A DNA stretch of 64,000 nt, from positions 9,349,001 through 9,413,000 of the forward strand of contig JAZBRS010000059.1 of the NCBI GenBank assembly GCA_037176725.1, read 5' to 3'. The stretch comes from Posidonia oceanica. Lineage: Eukaryota; Streptophyta; Magnoliopsida; Alismatales; Posidoniaceae. Both the position numbers and the translations under genes were made by a program. The notes below the pieces were generated by a model that had not been told where the DNA came from, made no database searches, and was given only the letters and a program-made list of their open reading frames with translations. Of this stretch, positions 12,179 through 23,180 are shown piece by piece; within the stretch, counting starts at the first letter, position 1; the number at the start of each line of letters is the position of its first letter.

Positions 12179-12270
12179 GTCTTTTTTTTTGTACCGTTAA
12201 AATCAGATTTCAAACCCACAATCATTCGAGTAATGGGATCATTATCCAACCACTAAGTGACCTCTAAATT
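12179..12270 (-). mobile_element. SINE, minus strand, with TSD
   Basis: The minus strand carries an A-box-like CTTAGTGGTTGG and a B-box-like GGGTTTGAAATC, then an A-rich tail (poly-T at 12182-12190 on the plus strand). The flanks are near-identical: GGCTTAAGAAAGTTGA at 12163-12178 and GGCCTAAGAAAGTTGA at 12271-12286. A short tRNA-derived body, tail and 16-bp TSD together mark a SINE insertion. Confidence 0.8.
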
Positions 12271-12286
12271 GGCCTAAGAAAGTTGA

Positions 12287-14015
12287 AACTTAATTGACTC
12301 TGATCACTTCACCCCTTTATTTGAATTCCACATTAACTTCAGGTGCATAGTTTGCATGAAGCATATACCTTATTGACTTATTCAATGTTTGGCAACACCA
12401 TCTTTGTAGATTGATATGAAGTATACTTTTTTATTGCAAACAAACTGAAAGAAGATTGTGAGATGTAAAGCTTCACTCTCATGACATACTTGATGCTACT
12501 GAAGGTGTGACCAAACACCAATTATTCTTAATAAACTATTCTGCAACCTGGAAGTGGTTGAGTAATTTAATAGAAGGGAGGGCTACATTTCAACTCTTTT
12601 CTTCCTTTTTCACACAACATGTTTATTATTATTGTTATGAGGTATACATAATCTAATCCATGTAAATACTTGTTCAAACAAGGGGCAGCCACTACAGCTT
12701 ATTTATTTGCCTCTCAAGGCTGTCGGAGATGACAACAAAAGGTGGAGAAGTTTGCAAAAACAAAACAAACAAAACAAAAGGTGGAGAAGTGCACTTTTTT
12801 GAAACTCCTCAAAGTACTCAAAAATTGTATGCTTCTAATTTTTATACAAAAGAAGCCCACACATGAATAAATTATTTTAGAAAACGGGGATGGTCCATGG
12901 TTCCTCAGATTACTCAAACCTTTTGAATTTTCATGTTAAGAAATTTTAAACATGAAGTACTTGCAAGGTATTATTATCACGTAAGGGGTTGTATATTTTT
13001 GTTTTTTTAAACAAAAGTTCCATGCTTAATGCGAACTCATAATCTTCCATTTGAAGTAATAATTACGTACCGGATGAATCATACATATATATTATAATTT
13101 ACAGTTTGTCCGTGTAATTTGAGTTTAATAATATATTACCGATCTCAACATAGTAACCATTCAAGCAAATATGATTTATAGTCCATAGAGTCGAGGAAAT
13201 CTAAGATATGGAGTAATCGTTGTATCGAACCAGGTTGACCTTGTCAGTGGTATGAGAGGGTTATGCAATGGCAAGTATAGGTACGGACACCAGTGAACAC
13301 GGTATTTTATCAAAATGTAAGTTACAGACGTGGTATGGACACGATAAATAAATAATTGAATAAAATTATATATAATATATACGTAGGTATTGTACTTTTT
13401 TATTCACTCAAATAGAGATATTTAATTGATGATACAAGGAAACAACATTTTAACATGCATAATTTTTTTTTTAAATAACCATAGAAAATGATATAATCAA
13501 CTTAAATTCTAAGTATATAATTGTAGTCTATATCTATAATTAAAAAAACTAGACACATTATTCACTAAACAATAACATAGATCATAGGAAAAAAAATATG
13601 GGTCATGTATTATTAGGTAAACAGATTTTCTAAGATATATTTAAAGGATCCATTTGTGTCCTATATGTGTTTTAGAAGTATTTAGGATAATAAAATCTAC
13701 GGACATGTCCTTGTCATGTACGAAATGTGTTTCAACGTATCTTAGTTGTGTCGATGTCCTAAAAGTCGGACAGATGTACGGAGTCCTTGAAAAATTGTCA
13801 GCCTCTTGGATCACTCGTCGTCCCTCTATTTTGTAAAAAACACTTTATACTTTATATATACTCAAAAAAATGATAAGAGAAGTATTGAGTATTGTCCCTC
13901 TTTTTCTTGAGTTTTTATGTTTAAAAGTCTGCCTTGTTTATACTCTTCGCCTGTGCATCTTTTACATGGTTGGTAATGATCAATTTTCTTGAGTATTCAT
14001 GCAAGTAATATGTAT
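12287..14015. other. intergenic, nothing recognised
   Basis: AT-rich DNA. A short direct repeat (AAAAGGTGGAGAAGT) occurs near 12737 and 12777. No domains or genes are recognised. Confidence 0.5.
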
Positions 14016-14026
14016 ACTTTGACAAA

Positions 14027-14220
14027 GTATACATTGCAAGGATCATTCTACTCCTGAAGGTCTCGTGTTCGATCTCCTGGGTTTGCAGATTTTCAGGGAT
14101 TTTCTTGTCTAGACTGTTTGCCTAGACTTTCGTGGTTGTGATGATTGCAAGGTCTCATTTTGATCTGAGGTTTACTAGTGGGCCAAGTATGTCGGTTTCT
14201 CGTTAGTAAAAAAAAAAAAA
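14027..14220 (+). mobile_element. SINE-like insertion with TSD
   Basis: The segment has a B-box-like GTGTTCGATCTCC near 14068-14080 and ends in a poly-A run (about 14208-14220). It is flanked by an 11-bp direct repeat, ACTTTGACAAA, at 14016-14026 and 14221-14231. I cannot point to a convincing A-box, so a 5'-truncated SINE or another poly-A retroposon is possible. Confidence 0.6.
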
Positions 14221-14231
14221 ACTTTGACAAA

Positions 14232-15392
14232 TGTTCAAATAATGAAATATCTTTTATTCTTAAATATATTTTATCATGGGCCGAAAACAATAACTTTGTG
14301 TACCTTTCCAATTTTTCTTTCTTCATTGATCATATGTAAATCATAAACCCTAGCATCTTTCAACTTCATTTGTGCTTATTTTCTCTTTTGTCTTCCACTA
14401 GTTGTAGTTTTGTTTTGTTATACTACTCATTTTTCTTTGCTCAGCTAATGCATCACATGTTTCGCTTTTGTAGTAATGTTATACTTAACATGCTGGATTG
14501 AAATACTATTACACTTAAAATATGTTGATGGTTCAATGGTTATATATATAGTCGAAAATAGTTTTAAATTACAACTTCACAAATTAACGTTGACACTCCT
14601 CTTTGCAATTTTGACTCTTCCATAATAATATTTCCCTCTTCCTAAAGCTTATATACACAATATCATTTCTAGATTTCTTCACATTCATATGAGAAATCCT
14701 TAACTCCCTAATCTTTTTATAATTCCAAAAACACTTATATGGTGTGGAATGCAATTAACCCAATCCCAAAAATGTCAAGAAAACCCCTCCATAAACCCCT
14801 CAATTTCCTCTTGAAATTTCCACACCGGTACAAGACCTTTCCAGCTTTCCCCATTAATTACCCCCACAATTAACGCAAATATGTCCCTGTGAATATTTTA
14901 TTCCTTCCTCATCCCATCAAAAAAAAAAAAAAAACTAGAAAAGCCTCTCATTGCCTATTGGCTCTTGCGTACTTACAAAAACTCATTAAAAAAAAACTCC
15001 TATTTTTATAATATTCCATTTTTTTAAAAATTTAATTTCCTCACTTCTCCTTCCTCTTGCTCTCTCCTCCTCCTCCTTCCCTTCCTCCCTTTCGCTCTCT
15101 CCCTGGTACCGGTTTTCCGACAGCTCCGATACCTGAGGCCCCGGGAAAACCCGGTTTTCCGACCAAGTGGAGGACGAACCGGTGCTTGTCTGGTTCTTTT
15201 CTAGACCGGCCACCTCCAGCACGAGAGCTTTCCACTGTTTTCTGGAGCTCCACCAAACCACCACCTTCCCACCACTGCTCTCCGATGGTGCCCGGACCTT
15301 GACGAGTCCTCGAAAGCTCCGATTTTTTTAAGTGGGTTCCTCTCCAAACACCGAGATTTTCCTGGGTTTTGGGTGGTTTTGGAGATTTATGA
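14232..15392 (+). promoter_or_regulatory. AHL upstream region and pyrimidine-rich leader
   Basis: The far part is AT-rich. About 15040-15110 is almost pure C/T, typical of plant 5' leaders, and GC content then rises into the first exon. The transcription start cannot be fixed by eye. Short ORFs on both strands at 15000-15300 look like leader sequence rather than genes. Confidence 0.45.
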
Positions 15393-18300
15393 ATGGAAGC
15401 AAGGGATGGATTGACCGGTGCGGGACCACCTCCGCCGGCGCCGCCACCGCCACCGCCAGCGGCGGTTCCTGATGGTGGTAGTGTCGTGACATCGTCACCC
15501 CCGGCCCCTCAGGTTCAACCGGTGACTGCGGCAGGGGGTGGTGGTTCGACGGCTGCTACGGTGAGGAATGAGGGGGGTGCTCAAGGTGGAGTTGTGGCCG
15601 ACGCCGCGGCGGTTGCGGCGGCTTTCACGGTGGAGGCGGGGCCTTCACCGGCGAGCGTGGGGGTGATGGGGGCGAAGAAGAAGCGTGGGAGGCCGAGGAA
15701 GTACGGGCCGGATGGGAGCTTGGTGATGCCGCTGAGTCCGATGCCGATCTCTGCTTCGATGCCGCATGGGGAGTTCACTCTGACGTCCGGGGAGTCGATG
15801 ATGATGAACAAGCGGGGTAGAGGGCGGCCAGTGGGTTCCGTGAATAAGCACCAGCGGAGGCAGGAGTTTCAGCCAATGAGTGGTATGTATTTGCATACTG
15901 GTAGCAAAGACTCTTTCTTTGTTGAAGTAGATATTTTGCATGCTTTGTGTTGATCTATGATGCTCTGTGGCTGAATATACGAAGACCAACAAAAACTCTT
16001 GCTGACTTGGTTTGTGACAAAAAAGGTTGAATATTTGGTTCCAAAAGTAGATATTTTGCAGATTTTGTTTGATCTATGTTTGTGGTCTATATCTGTACCT
16101 GATGAGTTTAAGATTTGAAGTGTGGGGTATATGAGGATTTGTGGATTAGGATTTTTTCTGTAGGACGCCTTTTTTTTGGATCTAAGGTCCTATGACTTGG
16201 TCACCTCTCCTAGTTTAGTGTTTCTGCTGTTAGAAATGAGTTCTGTACTTCTGTACTGGTTTTTGTTCTTGCTCGTGACGTTTCACCTCATATGTGCTTG
16301 TCAAGTGAACCTTGTTTCTGAGTTTTCAACTGTTTTATGGTTTGACTGCTGGGATTGGCGAGTGGGACCTGCACCCAGTGAATCAGTTGAGAATCTATAT
16401 CTGCTCATAAGTAGTGATTGAATTCCCTATTATGAGAGAAGAATTGTGGTTTGTGGACTTGGATTAGAATGCAATTATCTGGATCTGAATCTTCTGAGTT
16501 TATTGTTAGTTGGAACATTGCTGTTCCTCTGAACTCAAATATTGGTTCCAACTAAAGCAGAAAACATATTATACTGTTAAGAACCCGCTGGGAGAATTAT
16601 AGCAAAAGAATATGGTGAAATAACAGTATAACACTGCCAACTTGCCTCCTATTGTGTCAGACATCTTATCTGGGAATCGCTTGCTTTGCTCCCTGCTTCT
16701 CCAATTGGTTATCAATGAATTACTTGCTTGGGAGTCGGGACCAGTTCTATATCAGCAGTGATATGGTGCCAAAATTGGTTTTTTGTCTTTATCCTACTTG
16801 TTTTGTAAGCCTTGTGTGCGAATTACATGATTGCTGGCAGTGCTTCATAGCCTAAATATTACATATAGTAGAATGTAATGATTTGTCAATTTATAATTTT
16901 TTCTGTTTCTGGCAACATCTGTAATTAAGAAAAAAAGTATCCAATTATGTGTTCCCCCTTTCTTGTGCATAATACAGTGAATAAGGTATTTGGTAGTTTT
17001 AATTCACATTAACTTTGTAAATGCAGGGGAATATCTTGCATTCTCTGGTGGTGCGAATTTCACACCTCACGTCATTAATGTTGCTGCAGGCGAGGTACAG
17101 ATTGTGTTTAAAACTTAGTATTTACTAATGCATATTTCAACAGATACTAGATGTCTATACACGGGTATAACATCCGTATTGGTTGTATCTTCTTGTGTTT
17201 ATCTTGATTTATGGTTCTGAGGTATTTATTAATGCATACTTCAACAAATGCTACATGTCTACACATGGGTACAACATCCATATTTGTTGTATCTTCTTAC
17301 GTTTATCTTGATTTATGGTTCTGAGCTTGTTTGTTTTAAGATTTGTAATATTGTGTAAAATCTAAGATGTCAAAGCTGTGTGCTACTGTAAATTAAGCAC
17401 TTATATTGAAGGTACTATTAACCCATTCATTATCTCAACTTCCAACAATCCTAGTGACTTGTTGTATTTTTAACCTTATCTCATATCATGCTGCTGATGT
17501 TCCTGACTGATTGATTGTGTCAGCTCTGGTCTGTGTTGTTTTTTCATTGGTGAGTTCAGAATCTTGAAAAAAATGGTATTATCACTTTCTTGTTGGGTCG
17601 GACGAGATGATATTCGGTTAAGATTGATACGCTTAATGACAAGGGCAAGTGAGTGATTTTTCATTTGAATCGATATTGCTAATTTCCACATTATACTTGA
17701 ATGACTGATCAAGTTTCCCAACATTGGACTTTTCAAGATGTTTAACAGTGTTTTGTAAGCCAAATTTTCAACCATTGTCCATGTCTATGTTGATCAAGTA
17801 TGAACAAATACATGAATATTACTTCTCTTAATGGTTATTTAGAAAGGTATAAAAATGGTTCTTTCAAGTACTGGAATGCGTGGTGAGCTCCTTGAGAAGT
17901 TCTCTTTCTTTATTCCTTTGATTAGTCGGTGATCTGTTTTTTCTTTTTTGAGTCAATCTTGATGATGAGAAATAAGCTATCAAAAGCCTTATTTGGCAAT
18001 TCAACCTTTTCCTTGTAGGACGTGACTATGAAGATCATATCATTTTCCCAGCAGGGGCCTCAAGCAATTTGCATTCTTTCTGCCAATGGTGCCATTTCAA
18101 ATGTAACACTTCGTCAGCCCGACTCATCTGGGGGTACTTTGACTTATGAGGTTTGAATCCAATCTCTTTGGAACTTGTATTATCCTTTAAGTTAAATAGA
18201 GTCATTTATTTTGATATATGTTTCTCTTTCACTCTGTACTTTCTTCATTAACCATACACATACCAAATGTTGATGCTATATTGTTTGGCCTTTTTTATAC

Positions 18301-21069
18301 ACACTCTTGTACTGGTTTAGCTTTTTACATTCTAGGGACTCCACCATGAAAATTACATGATATGAAAAACAATAGAAATCTGGCAGTACGAAAGCTGATT
18401 ATTGTTCTTTACCATTTGATACAACTACAACAAACATTCAGGGAATCATTTGCATCAATCTATTCCTTTGTCATCATCCACTTGAAGGACCTTACCATTG
18501 ACAAGAAATAAGGAGTGCTGTTTCCTTATTGGTAAAAACTAAGAAGACATATTTTGTTTTTGCAAACGTACCCCTAGTAAACTCTAAAAGATGCAACTTT
18601 CAAAAAAAAAAAAACTCTAAAACATGCAAGTTAGATACACTTTAAACTGTGAGTTTCATGTATGCTCCTTCGAATTGCTGGTCAATATATTCTGCGACAA
18701 ATCTAACCTGGTAGCACAATCCATGCAGTTTCTGTCTTTCTTATGACTGCAGCTGTTCTTGTAATAAAACAAAGCCCCATCCAGTAGCTGCTACATCTTA
18801 AGCAAGCTGTTGATCTTGCTTACCACCTATTCGGCATTAGAATATTAGAATATGTCTGCACAATTTATTCATTATGCTTTTCACCAGAAAAACGTTTGAC
18901 AACAACAACTTTTTCAGAGTGGAAGTGTCTATGAAATTTTAAAAAAAAATCTGAATAAACCAACCTGAAACTTTAACATTTCGTCCTCATTTGCATCTAT
19001 TGGGACAAATCTATTCCAACTTACTAATACCATTTAACGTCATGTATATGAAATTTAAACACTACTGTACAAATACCCTGGAGTGATGGTGAGGATGACA
19101 AGACATTTTATAGTCTTTGGTTTCCTGTGTTTTCAGTGTTAGATATCTTTTTGAGTCACTTTTGATTTATTGGTATATCTAAAACCATAAAGACATTGCC
19201 ATATTGAGTGTGAGAATTAAACTTTCTTTCATGATGACCACCATATAATCCCATCTATAAGCATTCTTGTTCAAATCCTGATTTTTTTTCTTGTACTTAA
19301 ATCTGATCTTTTTTTCTAGGTTAAATTGATCTGTTGTAGTCAAACTCCTGCTAATGAAATTTACATTTAGCATGTATATTCTATGTTGTAGGCAAAAGGA
19401 CTCTATACTGGTGAAGGGCATTGGATTTAAGATAATTAATTTTTGTTACCCTTCCCATTACTTCAGGATCCTAATGTGGTGATCGGGATTTAGAGATTCT
19501 TTGGGCCTTTTGCTTTTTTCATATAATATTCCAAGTATTGAAAAATTATTCTTTGAAATAAAAATGTTGGTCCCTGCTGGTCTTGTGGATCGATTATCAA
19601 TGTTGAATGTTCAGGGATGAGGTGCAGATATACTTTATTATTTTTGTTCATTCCTTTTGCTTTCCACACACAATAAAGTTTGCATGTTTTAGTTAGTCAG
19701 CTCTTGTCCAACAATATGAAGCTGTGATGCGCTGAGTTTTGTTGCTAACTCTTAGATTAAGCCAGCAAATTCTGAACCCTGGCAACCGAAAAACACTTGT
19801 GGAACAATGTAGAAATTCATTTGCTTCTTTAGGTTTGCTGTGAGCGAGGAACATTTAAAGGAAAGATTCAATCAAAATTTTACCTTGGTGAATACATCTA
19901 TATTGTATACTATCAGGTCATGCCACATTTCTTTCTCTTTCACTGAATCTTTATCTTTTTGTATTACATTCTCTTAATTATTCTAAAAGAAGAAGTCGTT
20001 TCTCGTCATTATTTTTCTGTATAGGCTACATTAATCTTCTGCTATTACAAGACAAGGTTTTCCCTGTTTCTGGATGATAAGACAAAAAATGAATATTTGT
20101 TTAACCATATTTTCTATAGGGCCGGTTTGAGTTGCTTTCCTTGTCTGGATCATTTACGCCCACTGAAAATGGAGGGACAAGAAGCCGATCTGGTGGTATA
20201 AGTGTTTCTTTGGCGAGCCCAGATGGGCGTGTTGTTGGGGGAGGAGTTGCTGGTTTGCTTGTTGCTGCAAGTCCTGTGCAGGTAATAATGAATCTTCCAA
20301 TATCCGGACTTGGCTGCATAGTATGTCTTCTGCATTGTGCCATTAGTTTATCTGTCTTCAATCATTTTTGCCTAGACCACTGAAATACAAAACACACTCT
20401 CGGTTGAGAACTTTTTGGATAATGGGAAATACACTGTTTTATTCATTTAAAATTGTCTCAATTTCAGTAGCTTTATATATAGTTAAAGACTTGCGGATTG
20501 CTTTCACTGAAATTGCAAAATCCTAGTAAGTTTCAATTCATTAAAAAAACCAGTTACACAAAGCTGAGAGTTTGTAGCTTGACAAAGAACTTACTGCCTA
20601 CAGCCATTTTTCAAATCTGTTATCTAGTGACATGCTTTAGCTTCTTTTGGCTGAATTTATGTTTAATTTGCATGGAAATTCCTTTTGTTGAGCCATTGTT
20701 GAAATAAATATTCCTTTGTCTGTACAGACCATGAACAAGTTTCATTTCCTCATAATATTCTGAGAAAGTGCGGCTCTTTCCTAACATCTAATTACTGATC
20801 AGGTAGTCGTTGGTAGTTTTATGCCAAATAATCCAGCGGAGCAGAAGGCAAAGAAGCCTAAACCAGAGTCAGCATCATTCCACACACCCTTCTCCGGTAT
20901 TGATGTGGAAGATACATACTCCTCTGGGCAAGGCCAGCGCGGCTCAGGAACCACCAAGCCGAGTGTCAGTGCATCATCTTCTTTGAGAGGTGAAAACTGG
21001 GCATCCCTGCACTCTGTTCCGGAGTCCAGAAATACAACGGATATCAACATAACATTGCCCGGAGGCTAA
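15393..21069 (+). CDS. AHL: AT-hook motif nuclear-localised (AHL) protein
   Basis: Plant AHL proteins bind AT-rich DNA at matrix-attachment regions and act as transcription and chromatin regulators in the nucleus. Exons are 15393-15882, 17027-17094, 18019-18150, 20120-20281 and 20803-21069, giving 372 aa. A low-complexity Pro/Ala/Gly N-terminus (1-90) is followed by AT-hook 1 (KKKRGRPRKYGPDG, about 95-108) and AT-hook 2 (RGRGRPVGS, 141-149). The PPC/DUF296 domain (about 164-295) includes GEYLAFSGGANFTPHV, GRFELLSLSGSF, VSLASPDGRVVGGGVAGLL and VVVGSF. A Ser-rich, polar tail ends in ITLPGG. Two hooks and introns inside the PPC domain fit the intron-containing (clade B, type II) AHLs. An out-of-frame ATG four bases upstream (15389) overlaps the chosen start. 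The exact paralogue is undetermined. Confidence 0.95.
17117..17324. repeat. 103-bp tandem duplication in AHL intron 2
   Basis: Two diverged units share the order TATTTA, AATGCATA, TTGTATCTTCTT and TTATCTTGATTTATGGTTCTG, with starts near 17119 and 17222. The duplication is intronic and leaves the exons intact. Confidence 0.8.
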
Positions 21070-22016
21070 GCAAATAGGTCCCTCTTATCGTAAGATTAGG
21101 ATGATTCTTACTGACAAGAATATGGTAAACTGAGTTCTCTTGCAGAAGAGGCTTCACGTAGTGCTGTAGTCGTAGATCAGACTTCACAACTCTGTCTCTA
21201 ACGCGTGACATAAACTATTTGGTTATTTGCCGAAGCCAAGCAAGCAATATTATGTCGGAAATTAGCTTGGCTTGGATCTGTCATTCTTCTGTATTAGTTC
21301 CCCAGATTTAGAATTGTTGTCACAGTTGATTTTTATGTACTAGATTTGTTTTTGTGCTAAATCATTCCAAGTTCCTACGAGTGTACTTTCTTTAATTACA
21401 GTGTATTGCTGCATTTTGCTGCTTAAGCTACATTTTATATTATGTGCCAAGAACTTAAGGCGCAGAAAATCGTATATTGTGTACCACATTTTATCTTTGT
21501 GCTTATAATGTTATTGACAGTTGATATGCTGAATAGAAGAAACAGCAAAGCTTCCTTCTTTAAAATGTTCTTACTCCAAATGATAAACCATGAAAATTAA
21601 TATTGTTGGATTAAAAATTAGTTGGGATCTAAATTCTTGCTAAAAAGCAATATGATTTGTCAGTCAGCAACAAAATACATGTGGGTTCTACCTCCTAAGA
21701 CTTTTGGGACATTACCGTCGAATATTTTTCTCAAAGTATTAGACAAGAAAGAATCCACAATGTAATTTTAAAAGTTGAAGTCACAATGAGCTTGATACAT
21801 AAACATGATTTGATCATCCCCCTTCAAGAATAGAACTTACAAGGGCCAAATAAGCAACAGTGGGCTTTTCGAACTCACCTCCATGTGCTTGAATGGAACT
21901 GTCTGGTGTTAACTCAAATCTCTTCTGATTTTACTACAAATGCAAGATTGTTAGATTCTCTTGGAACCATAACCATTGAAAATCGGAGAAGTCAGCCTTG
22001 ACAAATCTTATAATTC

Positions 22017-22217
22017 GTTGATTGTGTATAATTCTTATAGATTTTTCATTGTAGTTTATTAACCCTTTACCCTATTATTTTACTCGTTACCCATTTCTTG
22101 GAAAGGGTAAAGGTACAGGTAACGTAAATTTTAACAAAGAAGGATAATTATCCTATCCTTTATTTATTTTATTGGAAACGATAAGAATAAAGGTAGAGGC
22201 TTTTCCGTATCCTACCT
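22017..22217. mobile_element. partial MITE, same family as 47519-48284
   Basis: This stretch matches the right half of the MITE at 47519-48284 in the same order: TTTATAGATTTTTCAT-like start, ACCCTATTAT, CCCATTTCTTGG, AAGGATAATTA, then TATCCTACC. The terminal bases are missing, so it is a fragment. No TSD can be assigned. Confidence 0.7.
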
Positions 22218-22639
22218 AAAGAATGGGAACGCAAGATAATTAGGGGAGAAAGAGATCAAGAGAGGAGAAAGAAAGATAAGGTGCATATCCTTTCAGAGAT
22301 CACAAGTTGGATCTTTGCTCATCACTAATGGAACACATTTCACTAGAATATTAGTTTCTAAGTACACGACCGTAACTTGAAATTTGATTTCAAAGTACAA
22401 CAAATTACACAATACTTTTTTTTGAGGAACCTATTTTGTTAAATATTGTTATGCCTTTACCCAACCTTTTGCATTATATAACGTTTCGTCCCTATTTTTT
22501 ATGGATGGTCGAATGTGACCGCCTACGAGATTTCGTCCCAACACAAGGGATGAATGTGGCATCATGTCCACAAGGCAGACATTAAGTTGGTCGATGTCTA
22601 GACGACATGTAGAGTCTGTTCGTGTCAATGAAACCATAG

Positions 22640-22665
22640 TAAAAAAAAAAAAAAAAAAAAAAAAA
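22640..22665. repeat. poly-A run
   Basis: An uninterrupted A run of about 25 bases. It may be the tail of a decayed retroposon, but no body is recognisable upstream. Confidence 0.85.
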
Positions 22666-23180
22666 GTCAAAAGGGAAAAAAATTAGAAAAATAAGTTATA
22701 CGATATTATTTTCTGTTTTACTTCAAAAAGTATATGTACATATGTAGAAAGTAAAAGAAAATATTTTACTTTCAAATTTTACATTTATAGGTAAAAAAAA
22801 GAAAAGAAAATATTTTAAACTTGTATTTAAAAATTTAAAAAATTTAATTTCTAACAAAAAAAATATACACAAACACAGAAACACTATCATTTTCACGTGC
22901 ATGCCATGTCAATGGACAATATAAAATTAGTCATACCTATGAAAAGTTTGTACATTCTGTCTGACTCATAGGGGGTAAAATTTCTCCATTCTGGCTATTT
23001 GGTGGGTGCACAAGTAAATTGAAAAAGGAGAGAAGAAGTAATTTATGACGGCAAAACCTCAATGATCACATCTTGGTCCACAAAACCTCTATAGAAGTTC
23101 CAATGCTAAAACAGTTGCACTTGACGCCAATAGGGACCCCAAAAGCACACGGCACCGAGGACGACGAAGAGCTTGTAGCA

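Larger units (their letters stand above)
21070..23180. other. AHL 3' UTR and intergenic DNA up to CHY1
   Basis: After the AHL stop, roughly 21070-21520 is probably 3' UTR. The rest is AT-rich, with a MITE half-copy (22017-22217), a poly-A run (22640-22665) and A-rich sequence to 22860. No gene is recognised. The short CHY1 promoter and leader lie just before 23181. Confidence 0.55.

Noticed and set aside
15581..15992. Antisense ORFs (76 and 115 aa) opposite AHL exon 1
   Set aside because: GC-rich exon with biased codons produces antisense open frames. No domains or start context support them.
19833..19916. Possible extra AHL exon after a TAG acceptor
   Set aside because: Exon 3 ends TYE and exon 4 starts GRFE, which join directly in the family; the sequence between has no AHL homology.
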